NCBI GenBank assembly: GCA_018262575.1
Contig: JAGSYU010000003.1
Span: forward strand, 1 to 64,000
Source of the DNA: Pseudomonadota bacterium
Lineage (GTDB): Bacteria > Pseudomonadota > Alphaproteobacteria > Rhizobiales > Pleomorphomonadaceae
DNA length: 64,000 nt
Reading direction: 5' to 3'
Position numbers and translations under genes: made by a program
The notes under the pieces: generated by a model
Told to the model about the DNA's origin: nothing
Seen by the model: the letters and a program-made list of their open reading frames with translations, nothing else
Databases searched by the model: none
In this document: piece after piece, positions 19,228 to 30,206 of the stretch
Numbering within the stretch: the stretch's first letter is position 1
Layout: each line of letters starts with the position of its first letter

Positions 19228-20616
19228 ATGGCGCGCGACACGTCCGATACCACGCCGATCACTTCCGTCGCCGATCTCGTCGAGCGGATCGCCGGTGGCT
19301 GCAAACCGAAAGACCGCTGGCGGATCGGCACCGAGCACGAGAAAGTCGGCTTCCGCAAGTTCAGCCACGCGCCCGTGCCCTACGAAGGGCCCGGCGGTAT
19401 CCGCCAGCTGCTTGACGGCATGGAAGGACTGCTCGGCTGGGAGCCGATCGCCGACCAGGGCCGTCCGATCGGCCTCCTTGATCCGACGCACGGCGGTGCC
19501 ATCAGCCTTGAGCCGGGCGGTCAGTTCGAATTGTCTGGCGCCCCCCTCACCAATCTTCATCAGACGGCGACCGAGTTGCAGGCGCACATGATGCAGGTGC
19601 TGGAGATCGCGACGCCGCTGCGGATCGGCTTTCTCGCCCTCGGCGCCAGCCCGGTGTGGACATTGCCGGAGACGCCGGTGATGCCGAAATCGCGCTACGC
19701 CATCATGTCAGACTACATGCCGACGGTCGGTACGCGCGGCCTCGACATGATGTTCCGCACCGCCACGGTGCAGGTGAACCTCGACTTTGCTTCCGAAGCC
19801 GACATGCGCCGGAAGATGCAGGTGTCCATCGCCTTGCAGCCGATCGCCACGGCGCTGTTCGCCAACTCGCCCTATCTCGATGGCAAGGCTACTGGCCGCC
19901 TGTCCGAACGCTCGGAGATCTGGCGCGACACCGATAACGCCCGCGCCGGCATGATCCCCTTCGTGTTCGAGGAGAGCTTCGGATTCGAACGCTATGTCGA
20001 ATGGGCGCTCGATATCCCGATGTATTTCGTCAAGCGCGGCGACACGTACCATCGCGCCACCGAAGTCACCTTCCGGCAGTTCATGGCCGGTGCCTTCCGC
20101 AACCGACTGCCCGGCGTCGAGCCGACCATCGGTGACTGGGACAATCATCTCGGCACATTGTTCCCGGAGGTGCGACTCAAGCGCTATCTCGAGATGCGCG
20201 GCGCCGATTCCGGCTCGACCGATCACATTCTGGCGCTGCCAGCCTTCTGGGTCGGCCTGCTTTATGACCAGGCCTCGCTCGATGCCGCCTGGGACCTCAT
20301 CAAGGGCTGGAGCACCGAGGAACGGCAGCGCCTGCGGGACGATGTGCCGGCGCTGGCACTCAAGGCGGAGATTGGCGGGCGGACGGTGCGCGACATCGGT
20401 CGTGAGGTGGTGGCGCTGTCGCGGGCCGGCCTTGCCCGGCGCGCTCAGCTCAACCGGTGCGGCCAGGACGAGACCCAGTATCTCCGGCCACTCGACATCA
20501 TCCTCGATCGCGGCAAGACCGAAGCCGAGGTGCTGCTCGAGAAATTCGGCGCCAATCTCGACGGCCTGTTCTGTGCACTCGACATGCAGCCAATGGGCGA
20601 CCTCGGCTGCCTCTGA
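19228..20616 (+). CDS. gshA: Glutamate--cysteine ligase (plant/alphaproteobacterial type)
   Basis: The 462-residue enzyme joins glutamate and cysteine, the first step of glutathione synthesis. The length and motifs WRIGTEHEKVGFRK near residues 31-44, GGAISLEPGGQFELSG and DMMFRTATVQVNLD fit the GCS2-like type of alphaproteobacteria and plants, not E. coli GshA. GAGGGA nine bases upstream decides the start at 19228, although the frame stays open far upstream across rsmE. It lies 122 bp after rsmE. Confidence 0.93.
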   Translation: MARDTSDTTPITSVADLVERIAGGCKPKDRWRIGTEHEKVGFRKFSHAPVPYEGPGGIRQLLDGMEGLLGWEPIADQGRPIGLLDPTHGGAISLEPGGQFELSGAPLTNLHQTATELQAHMMQVLEIATPLRIGFLALGASPVWTLPETPVMPKSRYAIMSDYMPTVGTRGLDMMFRTATVQVNLDFASEADMRRKMQVSIALQPIATALFANSPYLDGKATGRLSERSEIWRDTDNARAGMIPFVFEESFGFERYVEWALDIPMYFVKRGDTYHRATEVTFRQFMAGAFRNRLPGVEPTIGDWDNHLGTLFPEVRLKRYLEMRGADSGSTDHILALPAFWVGLLYDQASLDAAWDLIKGWSTEERQRLRDDVPALALKAEIGGRTVRDIGREVVALSRAGLARRAQLNRCGQDETQYLRPLDIILDRGKTEAEVLLEKFGANLDGLFCALDMQPMGDLGCL

Positions 20617-20730
20617 TCGATTTCCGTCAACGAGCCGATGTTTGACGCCCCGGTTCCGCGCCGCCATGATCGCGCGACCTTTCCCGAGTCGCCGCGCGCG
20701 GCTTGCCACAGCAATGCCGGATAACCATCG

Positions 20731-22164
20731 GTGACCGACACCCCCTCCAACGCCGCTGACTACACGGTTTCGGAAATCTCCTTTGCCCTCAAGCGCCGCA
20801 TTGAGGACGAGTTCGGGTTCGTGCGCGTGCGTGGCGAAATCTCCGGCTATCGCGGGCCGCATTCGTCCGGCCATGCCTATTTCACCCTGAAGGACGAGGG
20901 CGCCCGCATCGAGGCCGTGGTCTGGCGCGGCGTGATGGGCAAGCTGCGCTTCAAACCCGAAGAAGGCATGGAGGTGATCGCCACCGGCCGGCTGACCACC
21001 TATCCCAATTCGTCGAAATATCAGATCGTCATTGACGCGCTGGAGCCAGCCGGCGCCGGCGCGCTGATGGCGCTCCTCGAAGAGCGCAAGCGCAAGCTGG
21101 GCGCCGAGGGGCTGTTCGACCCCGAGCGTAAGCAGCTCCTTCCCTACCTGCCGCGTGTCGTCGGCGTCGTCACCTCGCCAACCGGTGCGGTCATCCGCGA
21201 CATCCTGCACCGCCTTGCCGATCGCTTCCCGGTGCACGTGCTGGTCTGGCCGGTGAAGGTGCAGGGCGAAGGCTGCGGCGACGAAGTGGCAGCCGGCATC
21301 GCTGGTTTCAACGCGCTGCCCGAAGACGGCTCCATTCCGCGCCCGGACGTGATCATCGTGGCGCGTGGCGGCGGCAGCCTCGAGGACCTCTGGGGGTTTA
21401 ACGACGAGGCGGTGGTACGCGCGGCGGCGGCCAGCGACATCCCGCTGGTCTCCGCCGTTGGCCATGAGACCGACTGGACGCTGCTCGATCTTGTCGCCGA
21501 CGTGCGTGCGCCGACGCCAACCGGCGCCGCCGAAATGGTGGTGCCGGTGCGTCGCGACCTCATGGACCGCATCGACGATCTCGGCCGCCGGCTCACCGGC
21601 GCCAGCCTCCGGGCGGTCGATCTCCGGCGGACGAGGCTCATTGCCGCCACGCGCGCCCTGCCGCGCGCCTCCGACATCCTCGCCCTGCCGCGTCAGCGCT
21701 TCGATTCCGCCGCCAACGCCCTGCCCAAAGCCCTTCTTGCCAACACGACGCTGCACGCCCGGCGGTTCGAGCGCGTCGGAGCTCGCCTCACGCCGACGAG
21801 CCTTCTCCGAACGCAGGCCCAGCTCGCCGAACGGCTGGCGGTCCTGTCGGCGCGCGGCGGCCGGGCAGTGGCCGAACTGGTCGCCCGCCGACGGGCGCGG
21901 CTTGATCAGGTGGCGTCGGTGTTCGAGGCGGTCAACCACATGGCAACGCTCCGGCGCGGCTATGCGCTGGTGCGCGATGGCGAAGGCAGGCCGGTGTTTC
22001 GCGCCGCAGATCTCGCCTCGGGCGCGGCGATCGAAATCGAATTCGCCGATGATCGGGTCCGCGCCCGGGTCGGTGAAGCGGCGTCCTTGCCAGTCGAATC
22101 GAAGCCAGCACCGCGCCGCGTGAGGGGGAAGCCTGATCTGGACGATCAGGGCAATCTCTTCTGA
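20731..22164 (+). CDS. xseA: Exodeoxyribonuclease VII large subunit
   Basis: The 477-residue protein has an N-terminal OB-fold (about 10-110, with [20 protein letters not shown]) and the catalytic ExoVII domain, including [29 protein letters not shown] and [13 protein letters not shown]. With the small subunit XseB it degrades single-stranded DNA in both directions. It begins with GTG. No xseB is adjacent. A GGDEF gene converges with it; the two stops are 17 bp apart. Confidence 0.94.
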   Translation: MTDTPSNAADYTVSEISFALKRRIEDEFGFVRVRGEISGYRGPHSSGHAYFTLKDEGARIEAVVWRGVMGKLRFKPEEGMEVIATGRLTTYPNSSKYQIVIDALEPAGAGALMALLEERKRKLGAEGLFDPERKQLLPYLPRVVGVVTSPTGAVIRDILHRLADRFPVHVLVWPVKVQGEGCGDEVAAGIAGFNALPEDGSIPRPDVIIVARGGGSLEDLWGFNDEAVVRAAAASDIPLVSAVGHETDWTLLDLVADVRAPTPTGAAEMVVPVRRDLMDRIDDLGRRLTGASLRAVDLRRTRLIAATRALPRASDILALPRQRFDSAANALPKALLANTTLHARRFERVGARLTPTSLLRTQAQLAERLAVLSARGGRAVAELVARRRARLDQVASVFEAVNHMATLRRGYALVRDGEGRPVFRAADLASGAAIEIEFADDRVRARVGEAASLPVESKPAPRRVRGKPDLDDQGNLF

Positions 22165-22180
22165 CACTGCGAATCGTGCG

Positions 22181-23857
22181 TTAGCTCGAATAAACCCGCC
22201 CGTCGCCAAGTTCGTTGGGCTGACGGGCGACGACAACCCGGTTGCGGCCGGCCCGCTTGGCGGCGTAGACCGCCTTGTCGGCCTGCTGCAGCATTTGCTC
22301 GAACGACGCAGCGGTGTCGGGATAGGCGGCAATGCCCGCCGAGAAGGTGATCTCCGCCGCGCCCTGGCTGGTCGCCACGGGCTGCGCACGGATGACCGCC
22401 CGCCAAGCTTCGGTGCGGGCGCGTGCCTCTTCGATGTCGGCGTGGGGCATCAGCACCAGGAACTCCTCGCCGCCCATGCGCACGGCCACTTCGCCAGGAC
22501 GGAGCGAGCGGCTGAGGACGGCCGCAACCGCCATCAGCGCATCATCACCGGCCTTGTGACCGAAGGTGTCGTTGAGGCGCTTGAAATGGTCGAGGTCGAG
22601 CGAGACGGCAACCAGCGACCGTCCGACATCGTCGGCGCTTTCCACCAGCCGGTCGGCGATATTCTCAAGAATGCGACGGTTGTTGAGACCGGTGAGGCTG
22701 TCGCGGTGCGCCATCTCGTGCAACTGCTCCTGCAGGCGCAGATTGGCTTCGAGGCGCTCCTCTATCAGCCGCGTCGACAGGTGCAGGCCTTCCTGGGCGC
22801 GAAGATAATCGGTGATGTCGCGCAACACATAGGCAACGCTGTGCGAATAGCGCGCGCCATCGATGACAACGGTCCGCACCTCGTAGGTACGATCGCCCCT
22901 GTGCCAGCGGCGCACCAGTTCGCTGCCATCAAACAGGCTTGCCCGGTCCGCCGGTCCGAAGGTGGTGCCAAGCCCCGAAAAAGACTGGCCGACGAGTTGC
23001 CCGCCGCCGAAGATCCGTCGCATCGCCGCGTTGGCCTCGGCGATCAGGCCAGTTCCGGAGACCACCAGAATGCCATCGGGGTGGGCGGCGACCACCGCAC
23101 TGAGGGCGACGGGCGCCAGTGTCAGGAAGTGATTGCGGCTGACCAGGAAACTGTAGATCACCGGGACCACGACGTAGGCGAGTGGCGTCGGATCGAAGCC
23201 GAAAACGCGCAGTCCGGCGAAGTTGTAGGCAGCGTTGGCCGCCCAGGGCACCATGGCCGAGAGAAGAAGGCCGGCAAACTGGGCGCGATGGACCGGCGGC
23301 GCCTTGATCGCCGCCCAGAGTGTCCGGATCGCCGTCAGTGTCATGAAAACGTAGATGGCGATCATCGCCGCGAAGAACACCGACCCATGCTCATAGAGCA
23401 ACTGATGCGGATAAGCCGGAGTCGGATCGGGCGTTACCGCGACATAGATGAGGTGATGCAGGTCGTTGGTGATGGCGATCGCCAGCACCGTGACACCGGC
23501 GGCAATGCAAAGGCCGGTGTGCGATGACGCGTTTGGCAGATCGGAACCGCGAATGTAGGCGGCCATGAACAGCATCCACGAGACCGGCGTGGTGATGATG
23601 CCGTACCAGGCGAGTTCCGAGTAGAACAGCTTCATCGCCGGTTCGTCGGCGCTGACATCGAGAATGGCGCAGATCGCCCACCAGCACCCCGAGGCCATCA
23701 GCATGAGATAGTCGGTGCGTCCGGGAAAGCTGCCAATGCGCAACGTGTGCCAGGTGGTCGCGCACGTCCCGACCACGACGAGAGCCAGGATGACGGCGGC
23801 GGGCTGCACGGGGATTGGGCTCCGCGGAAAATGTTCGATGAAAATGATTCTCAGCAT
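22181..23857 (-). CDS. Diguanylate cyclase: 7TM N-terminus, PAS-like domain, GGDEF domain
   Basis: The 558-residue inner-membrane protein has a 7TM histidine-kinase-N-type sensor (about residues 15-235), a PAS-like segment (about 245-340), a short coiled coil and a C-terminal GGDEF domain. The active site reads RMGGEEF, a functional variant. The inhibitory I-site position reads RPGE instead of RxxD, so product inhibition may be weak. It would make cyclic di-GMP in response to an unknown signal. AGGA lies just upstream of the ATG at 23857; that spacing is short, and an ATG at 23899 is the alternative. The frame stays open on the minus strand across glcB, which is an antisense artefact. Confidence 0.87.
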   Translation of the reverse strand: MLRIIFIEHFPRSPIPVQPAAVILALVVVGTCATTWHTLRIGSFPGRTDYLMLMASGCWWAICAILDVSADEPAMKLFYSELAWYGIITTPVSWMLFMAAYIRGSDLPNASSHTGLCIAAGVTVLAIAITNDLHHLIYVAVTPDPTPAYPHQLLYEHGSVFFAAMIAIYVFMTLTAIRTLWAAIKAPPVHRAQFAGLLLSAMVPWAANAAYNFAGLRVFGFDPTPLAYVVVPVIYSFLVSRNHFLTLAPVALSAVVAAHPDGILVVSGTGLIAEANAAMRRIFGGGQLVGQSFSGLGTTFGPADRASLFDGSELVRRWHRGDRTYEVRTVVIDGARYSHSVAYVLRDITDYLRAQEGLHLSTRLIEERLEANLRLQEQLHEMAHRDSLTGLNNRRILENIADRLVESADDVGRSLVAVSLDLDHFKRLNDTFGHKAGDDALMAVAAVLSRSLRPGEVAVRMGGEEFLVLMPHADIEEARARTEAWRAVIRAQPVATSQGAAEITFSAGIAAYPDTAASFEQMLQQADKAVYAAKRAGRNRVVVARQPNELGDGRVYSS

Positions 23858-24022
23858 ATATCCTGCGGAATCTTTCCATTTGGTTTCATTTTCATGCATC
23901 CATGGTCGGCACCCACGGCAGCCGGATGTGTTCTGGGCTGGACAGCGGCGAGCGCAACGGCTTTTGTGGGGACCTGCCCCATGCGGGTTTTTCCGGAACC
24001 CCCAATAAACCAGGACGCCGAA

Positions 24023-26191
24023 ATGACCGCCTATCGCACGTTGAACGGCTTCAAGGTCGCCACTGAGCTCGCCGACTTCATCGAAGGCGGGGCACTGCCC
24101 GGCACCGGCCTCGAGCCTGGTCGCTTCTGGGCGGCACTCGCCGACATCATCGGTCGCTTCGGCCCGGAGAACCGGCGTCTTCTCGACCGGCGCGATGCGC
24201 TGCAGCAGCAGATCGATACCTGGCATGTCGCTCACCCCGGCGCCATCGACCCCATCACCTACCGGGCCTTCCTGACGGAGATCGGCTATATCGTTCCCGA
24301 GCCGGCGCCCTTTTCCATCGAGACCACCGGTGTCGATCCGGAGATCACCGACGTGGCCGGGCCGCAGCTCGTCGTCCCGGTCATGAACGCCCGCTACGCG
24401 CTCAACGCCGCCAACGCCCGCTGGGGCAGCCTCTATGACGCCCTCTACGGCACCGACGCCCTCGGCACGCCGGTGCCGAAAGGCGGTTTCGACGCCGAAC
24501 GGGCGAAGGCGGTGGTAGCGCGGGCCAAGGCCGTACTCGACGGAGCAGCGCCACTCGAATCCCGCAGCCACGCCGATGTCGCCGCTTACTTCATCACCGA
24601 GGATGGCCTCAAGGTGCGCTTTGCCGACGGCAACGAGGAAGAGTTCGCCGATCCCGAGGCTTTTGTCGGCTATCGCGGCGAGCCGGAGGAGCCGGCCGGC
24701 ATTCTCCTGAAGCGAAACGGCCTGCACATCGACATCCACTTCGACCGGAGGAGCCCGATCGGGGCGGGCGATCCCGCCGGTATCGTCGACATCCTGGTCG
24801 AGAGCGCGCTCACTACCATCATGGACTGCGAGGACTCGGTGGCCGCCGTCGACGCCGAAGACAAGGTAGCGGTCTATCGCAACTGGCTCGGGCTGATGCG
24901 CGGCGATCTCGAGGCGAGCGTCGACAAGGGCGGCGTCACGACGACGAGGCGGCTCGCCGCCGACCACAATTTCATCCGGCCCGACGACTCGGATGGCGCG
25001 CTGAAGGGACTCAGCCTGATGCTGGTGCGCACCGTCGGCTCGCTTCTCACCACCGACGCCGTGCTCGATGCCGACGGCAACGAGACAGCCGAATGCCTGC
25101 TCGACGCGCTGGTGACCTCGGCGATCGCCCTCCACGACATCGGCCCGAACGGCCGGCGCGTGAACAGCCGCAGCGGCGCCGTCTACATCGTCAAGCCGAA
25201 GATGCACGGCCCTGAAGAGGTCGCCTTCGCCGACCGGCTGTTTTCTGCCGTCGAAGCGGCGCTCGGCCTTAAGCCGCTCACCCTCAAGATGGGCATCATG
25301 GACGAGGAACGGCGCACCTCGGTCAATCTCCGGGCGTCGATCGCTGCGGCGAAATCGCGCGTGTTCTTCATCAACACCGGCTTCCTCGATCGTACCGGCG
25401 ACGAGATCCACACCTCGATGCTGGCCGGCCCGATGGTGAGGAAGGGCGACATGAAATCGGCCGCCTGGATTACCGCCTACGAGGCCGGCAACGTCGACGC
25501 CGGTCTTGCCCTCGGCTTTTCCGGCCATGCCCAGATCGGCAAGGGCATGTGGGCGGCGCCCGACCGTATGGCGGCGATGCTCACCGAGAAGATCGGCCAT
25601 CCGCGGGCCGGTGCCTCCACCGCCTGGGTGCCGTCGCCGACGGCGGCGACGCTGCATGCCCTGCACTATCTCGAGGTCGACGTCGCCGCCCGGCAGGCCG
25701 AACTCTCCAGTCGCCAACGTGCCTCGCTCGACGCGCTCCTGACGCTGCCGATCGCTCCGGATCGGCCATGGAGCGCCCAAGAGATCGCCGAGGAACTCGA
25801 CAACAACGCACAGGGTCTTCTCGGCTATGTCGTTCGCTGGATCGACCAGGGCGTCGGTTGCTCCAAGGTGCCCGACATCCACGACGTCGGCCTGATGGAG
25901 GACCGGGCGACGCTGCGCATCTCCAGTCAGCATATCGCCAACTGGCTGAAGCACGGCGTCGTCAGTCGCGAACATGTGATGGAGACGCTGAAGCGGATGG
26001 CGGCCGTCGTCGACAGGCAAAACGAGGGCGACCCCGCCTACCGGCCAATCGGCACGGATTTTGAGGGATCACTGGCCTTTCAGGCCGCCGTCGCGCTTGT
26101 CCTGACCGGCGACCGTCAGCCAAACGGCTATACCGAACCGGTACTCACCGCCTTTCGGCGTAAGCGAAAAGTCGAGATCGCCATGAGATGA
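24023..26191 (+). CDS. glcB: Malate synthase G
   Basis: The 722-residue protein has the length of malate synthase G, not form A. It carries [48 protein letters not shown] and [15 protein letters not shown]. It condenses glyoxylate with acetyl-CoA to malate in the cytosol, the second step of the glyoxylate shunt. CAGGACG precedes the ATG at 24023. No isocitrate lyase gene is adjacent. It is divergent from the GGDEF gene across 165 bp. Confidence 0.96.
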   Translation: MTAYRTLNGFKVATELADFIEGGALPGTGLEPGRFWAALADIIGRFGPENRRLLDRRDALQQQIDTWHVAHPGAIDPITYRAFLTEIGYIVPEPAPFSIETTGVDPEITDVAGPQLVVPVMNARYALNAANARWGSLYDALYGTDALGTPVPKGGFDAERAKAVVARAKAVLDGAAPLESRSHADVAAYFITEDGLKVRFADGNEEEFADPEAFVGYRGEPEEPAGILLKRNGLHIDIHFDRRSPIGAGDPAGIVDILVESALTTIMDCEDSVAAVDAEDKVAVYRNWLGLMRGDLEASVDKGGVTTTRRLAADHNFIRPDDSDGALKGLSLMLVRTVGSLLTTDAVLDADGNETAECLLDALVTSAIALHDIGPNGRRVNSRSGAVYIVKPKMHGPEEVAFADRLFSAVEAALGLKPLTLKMGIMDEERRTSVNLRASIAAAKSRVFFINTGFLDRTGDEIHTSMLAGPMVRKGDMKSAAWITAYEAGNVDAGLALGFSGHAQIGKGMWAAPDRMAAMLTEKIGHPRAGASTAWVPSPTAATLHALHYLEVDVAARQAELSSRQRASLDALLTLPIAPDRPWSAQEIAEELDNNAQGLLGYVVRWIDQGVGCSKVPDIHDVGLMEDRATLRISSQHIANWLKHGVVSREHVMETLKRMAAVVDRQNEGDPAYRPIGTDFEGSLAFQAAVALVLTGDRQPNGYTEPVLTAFRRKRKVEIAMR

Positions 26192-26315
26192 ATTGATCGG
26201 GGCGAAGACCTATCTAAGGATTATGGCGCTCGGCGGTTTTCCATCTTTGGACAAGACCTTGCCGCCGGGAGCCGGGTCGCCTGGACCCATTTGAAGTCGC
26301 TGAGGAGGCGCCGCC

Positions 26316-27146
26316 ATGACCGTCCGGGACATCTTCACGATCATCGATATTTACAATGACAAGATGAACGCCTCGACGGCAGCGCTGGAGTTCGCGTCGC
26401 GACGAAAAGCCCATGTCACCGGCCTCGCGCTGGCGCTCGAGCCGATCGCGCCCGGCTTCCTCGCTTCGCCGGTGCCGGCAGAATATCTCGTCGAGGCCAT
26501 CACCAACGCCGAGACTTCGGCCAAGGAGGCCGCTGCCGCCTTCGCCGCGGAGGCGGCGAAACTTGGTGTCGACGCGGAGGCCCGCAATGCCACCGTCTAT
26601 TCCGGCGGTACGCCGGCCATCGTTCGGCAAGCGCAGCTTTCCGACCTGATCGTCGTCGGTCAGGACGACTCCGAGCACGGCGAGCCGATGCGCGCCGCCA
26701 TCATTGAGACGTTGCTGTTCGAATCCGGCGTCCCGGTGCTGATCATCCCCTCGGCGTGGAACAAGCCGATCACCTCCGAGAAGGTGATGATTGCCTGGGA
26801 TGGCTCGTCGACGGCAGCTCGCGCCGTGCATGCCGCCTTGCCGGCGCTGAGGGTCGCCACGTCGATCGAGGTGGTGATGGTGGCCGGCTCCAAGCACTGG
26901 TCCGGCGAACCGGGTGCCGATGTCGCCGCCTATCTCGCCCGCCACGACCACAAGGTCACCGTGACGACGCTGCCGCGTTCGGCACCGGAAGTATCGACGG
27001 TGCTTATCAACCACGCCGCCGAAAGCGGCGCCACCATGCTGGTGATGGGCGGCTACGGCCACAACCGCTTCCGCCAGTTCGTGCTCGGTGGCGTCACGCG
27101 CGACATGCTGGAAAAGATGACCATCCCGACGCTGATGACCCACTGA
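26316..27146 (+). CDS. Tandem universal stress protein (two Usp domains)
   Basis: The 276-residue protein has two UspA domains (about 1-145 and 150-276). The second shows VMIAWDGSSTAARAV and the nucleotide-loop region VMGGYGHNRFRQFVLGGVT; the usual final Gly-Ser is Gly-Gly. Usp proteins are cytosolic and linked to stress or energy starvation. GAGGAGG just before the ATG supports the start. The acyl-CoA synthetase/GNAT gene follows after 64 bp, so co-transcription is plausible. Confidence 0.88.
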   Translation: MTVRDIFTIIDIYNDKMNASTAALEFASRRKAHVTGLALALEPIAPGFLASPVPAEYLVEAITNAETSAKEAAAAFAAEAAKLGVDAEARNATVYSGGTPAIVRQAQLSDLIVVGQDDSEHGEPMRAAIIETLLFESGVPVLIIPSAWNKPITSEKVMIAWDGSSTAARAVHAALPALRVATSIEVVMVAGSKHWSGEPGADVAAYLARHDHKVTVTTLPRSAPEVSTVLINHAAESGATMLVMGGYGHNRFRQFVLGGVTRDMLEKMTIPTLMTH

Positions 27147-27210
27147 TCTTCAATGCCGGAACGCGGCCAGCCGTGTTCCGGTCCCCCGCACCGCCGAGCC
27201 CTGGCCCGAC

Positions 27211-29916
27211 ATGAGCTTTCAGAGCCTCGACCCTTTCTTTCGGCCGAAGCGCGTGGTGCTGATCGGCGCGACGGCGCGGCCGAATTCGGTCGGCTCGGTG
27301 CTTGCTCGCAACCTCGCCACCTTCGGCCGCGACCGGATTGCCTTCGTCAATCCCTTTGTTGAGGAAATCGACGGCATCGTCGTCCACCCCTCGCTCGCCG
27401 ACCTTGCCGCCCCCGTCGATCTTGCGGTGGTCGCCGTGCCGCCGGAGGCCATCGTCGGTGTCATGGAGGAGCTCGGCACCGCCGGCATCCGCCACGCGGT
27501 GGTGATCACCACAGGTCTTGGTCACGGGCCGGACAGCCGTCTCGAGGCGATGACCGACGTGGCCCGGCGACATGGCATCCGGATACTCGGCCCCAATAGC
27601 GCCGGCCTGCAGATCCCATCGATCGGCCTCAACGCCAGTTTTGCCCAACGAGCGGCGGTACCGGGCGATCTCGCCTTCATTTCGCAATCCGGCACGCTCA
27701 CCCACGCCGCCCTTGACTGGGCGGCACGGCATGGCGTCGGCTTCTCCGGCATTGCCGTGCTGGGGGATGCTGTCGACGTCGACTTCGACGAAATGCTCGA
27801 CCATTTCGCCCTCGACCACCGCACCCGGGCGATCCTGCTTTATCTCGAGAGCATCCGCGACGCCCGTGCCTTCCTGTCGGCGGCGCGTGCCGCTGCCCGC
27901 TCGAAGCCGGTGGTGGTGATCAAGGCCGGCCGCCACGCCGCCGGCGCCCGTGCCGCCCGCTCGCACACCGGCGCGCTGGCCGGCGTCGACGCCGTCTATG
28001 ATTGCGCCTTTCGCCGGGCCGGTCTTCTGCGGGTGGCCGATCTCGATGAGATGTTCGCCGCCGCCGAGACGCTCAGCCTCGTGCCGCGCATCCAGGGCAA
28101 GCGCATCGCCGTCGTCACCAATGGCGGTGGCGCCGGGGTGCTGGCTGCCGACCGCGTCATCGACCTCGGCGGCGAGATCGCCACGCTCGGCGACGACACG
28201 ATCGCCACGCTCGACAAGCTGCTGCCGCCGGGCTGGTCGCGCAGCAATCCGGTGGACCTCATCGGCAATGCAGCCGCTGACCGCTATGGCGCAGCGACGC
28301 GGGCAGTGCTGGCCGACAGCGGCGTCGACGCGGTGGTCGCCATCAACTGCCCGACGCCGCTTGCCCCGTCCAAGCTCGCCGCTGAGGCGGTGGTTGACGC
28401 CTTCGCCGACTACCGGCACGGCCGCTACGATGGCAAGCCGCTGATCGCCGCCTGGCTCGGTGAGGACGATGGCTGGAGCGCCACCTTTGCGCGCGCACGC
28501 ATTCCGGCGCTCGAAACGCCGCACGGCGCGGTCGAGGGATTGATGCAACTGGTCCATCATGCCGAGGCGCAGGCGGCACTGACGGCAACGCCAGCCGACG
28601 TCCTCGCCGGCTTTTCGCCCGACCGGAGCCGCGCAGCGGCGGTAATCGCCGGAGCGCTTGCTGACGGCCGCCTATGGCTCAAGGCGAGCGAAGTGGTCGA
28701 GCTTTTGGCCGCCTACAGCATTCCCATCGTACCGGCGCTGGCCGCCGCCGATGCCGCTGAAGCCCGGCTTCTTGCGACTGGCCTTCTCGGCGAGCACCGC
28801 TCGTTGGTGGTGAAGATTGCCTCGCCCGATATCGTCCACAAATCCGACGTGGGCGGCGTGGAGCTGGAGCTTTCCAGCCCCGAAGCCGTAGGCGTGGCGA
28901 CCGAGGCGGTGATCGCCCGCGCCAAAGCCGCCCGGCCCGACGCCCGCATCGACGGCGTGACGCTTCATCCGATGATCGTGGCCCCCAAGGCGGTGGAACT
29001 GATCGCTGGTGTCACCGACGATCCGGTGTTTGGGCCGGTGATGGTCTTCGGGCGCGGCGGCACAGCCGTCGAGGTGATCAACGACCGCGCGCTGGCCCTG
29101 CCGCCGCTCGACGCCAACCTTGCCCGCGACCTGATTGCCCGCACGCGCGTCGCCCGCCAGCTCCAGGGCTATCGCGACCGGCGCCCGGTCGACGTCGAGC
29201 GCCTGGCCGGAATCCTGCAACGGCTCGCCCAACTGGTCGCCGAGCACCCGGCGATCAGCGACATCGATCTTAATCCGCTGATCGCCGAGGCCGACAGACT
29301 GACGGTCGTCGACGCGCGCGTGACGCTCACCGCCGGTCCGACCACGCCGAGCGGCGCCGCGTATCATCCGCGTCTTTCCATCCGTCCCTACCCGACCGAA
29401 TGGGAGGAGTCCCTCAGATTGCCCGGCGGCCGATCTGTCTTCCTGCGGCCGGTTCGGCCAGAGGACGAAGGACGCTACCTTGCCTTCTTCTCGAAAATGA
29501 CCGCCGAAGACATGCGGCTGCGCTTTTTCCAGCGTGTCCACGATCTCGGTCATGCCTTCGTCGCCCGCTTGACTCAGATCGATTACGCCCGCGCCATGGC
29601 CTTCATCGCTCTTGATCCAGACAGTGGCGACATGCTCGGTGGTGTCCGGCTGCACGGCGACCCGGGTGGCGGCGACGGGGAGTATGCCGTATCGGTGCGC
29701 TCCGACCTCAAGGGGCTCGGCCTCGGTCGCGCGCTGATGGCCCAGATCATCCGCTATGCCCGCCGCGAACGCTACGCCCGCATCCACGGCGAAGTGCTCT
29801 CCGAAAACCGCCAGATGCTCCAGATGTGCACGCGGCTCGGCTTCGTTCTGACACCGGATCCGGACAGCCCGGAGATCATCAAGGTGTCCCTCGACCTCAG
29901 GACAATCGCGGACTGA
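27211..29916 (+). CDS. Acyl-CoA synthetase (NDP-forming type) fused to a GNAT acetyltransferase, Pat-like
   Basis: The 901-residue protein has, in order, a CoA-binding domain (about 10-105), a succinyl-CoA-ligase-like domain (about 145-455), an ATP-grasp domain (about 475-700) and a C-terminal GNAT domain (about 735-895, with LGLGRALMAQIIRYARRE). This is the layout of the protein lysine acetyltransferase Pat/PatZ. In enterobacterial Pat the catalytic histidine of the synthetase part is lost. Here His252 in ARSHTGALAG, the position phosphorylated in ADP-forming acetyl-CoA synthetases, is kept. The protein could therefore be an active synthetase, an acetyltransferase, or both. It follows a Usp gene by 64 bp. 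Confidence 0.87.
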   Translation: MSFQSLDPFFRPKRVVLIGATARPNSVGSVLARNLATFGRDRIAFVNPFVEEIDGIVVHPSLADLAAPVDLAVVAVPPEAIVGVMEELGTAGIRHAVVITTGLGHGPDSRLEAMTDVARRHGIRILGPNSAGLQIPSIGLNASFAQRAAVPGDLAFISQSGTLTHAALDWAARHGVGFSGIAVLGDAVDVDFDEMLDHFALDHRTRAILLYLESIRDARAFLSAARAAARSKPVVVIKAGRHAAGARAARSHTGALAGVDAVYDCAFRRAGLLRVADLDEMFAAAETLSLVPRIQGKRIAVVTNGGGAGVLAADRVIDLGGEIATLGDDTIATLDKLLPPGWSRSNPVDLIGNAAADRYGAATRAVLADSGVDAVVAINCPTPLAPSKLAAEAVVDAFADYRHGRYDGKPLIAAWLGEDDGWSATFARARIPALETPHGAVEGLMQLVHHAEAQAALTATPADVLAGFSPDRSRAAAVIAGALADGRLWLKASEVVELLAAYSIPIVPALAAADAAEARLLATGLLGEHRSLVVKIASPDIVHKSDVGGVELELSSPEAVGVATEAVIARAKAARPDARIDGVTLHPMIVAPKAVELIAGVTDDPVFGPVMVFGRGGTAVEVINDRALALPPLDANLARDLIARTRVARQLQGYRDRRPVDVERLAGILQRLAQLVAEHPAISDIDLNPLIAEADRLTVVDARVTLTAGPTTPSGAAYHPRLSIRPYPTEWEESLRLPGGRSVFLRPVRPEDEGRYLAFFSKMTAEDMRLRFFQRVHDLGHAFVARLTQIDYARAMAFIALDPDSGDMLGGVRLHGDPGGGDGEYAVSVRSDLKGLGLGRALMAQIIRYARRERYARIHGEVLSENRQMLQMCTRLGFVLTPDPDSPEIIKVSLDLRTIAD

Positions 29917-30206
29917 CCTAAAGTCTAGCAACGCCATGCCGAGAGGGCGCGACTGGGGCCTTGGCGAAGGAAGGGGCAGAACAGGTTTGGTTTTCAAGCC
30001 TTTTCCGGCTGCGAACCAGACAGCTTTACAACTTTACAACTGCCTGGATGGAGACTGCCGTCCGCAAACGATTGTGGAGCTGACAAATTTTCCCGTTTTT
30101 GGCGTGTTCCATCCACTGTTTCTTTACCGGACCGCAGCAGAGTTCACAAAAGTGCGCGTGGAGTACGCGCGCCGTCTCGTGGCGGGCGCCAATCCGGGGG
30201 GAATAG
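29917..30206 (+). promoter_or_regulatory. Leader and promoter region of the chemoreceptor gene
   Basis: No gene is seen in these 290 bp. Features are a perfect 8-bp tandem repeat CTTTACAA-CTTTACAA (30024-30039) and a 6-bp inverted repeat GCGCGT/ACGCGC near 30154-30170. GGGGGGAA at 30196-30203 is the ribosome-binding site. Confidence 0.35.

Noticed and set aside
19708-22389. An 893-codon minus-strand open frame across gshA and xseA
   Set aside because: It is antisense to two well-supported genes and has the low-complexity, His/Gly/Arg-rich composition of shadow frames in GC-rich DNA.
22181-26020. A 1279-codon minus-strand open frame that joins the GGDEF gene with the antisense of malate synthase G
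   Set aside because: The part beyond 23857 is the antisense of glcB, has no domain sense and is caused by high third-position GC. Only 22181-23857 is a gene.
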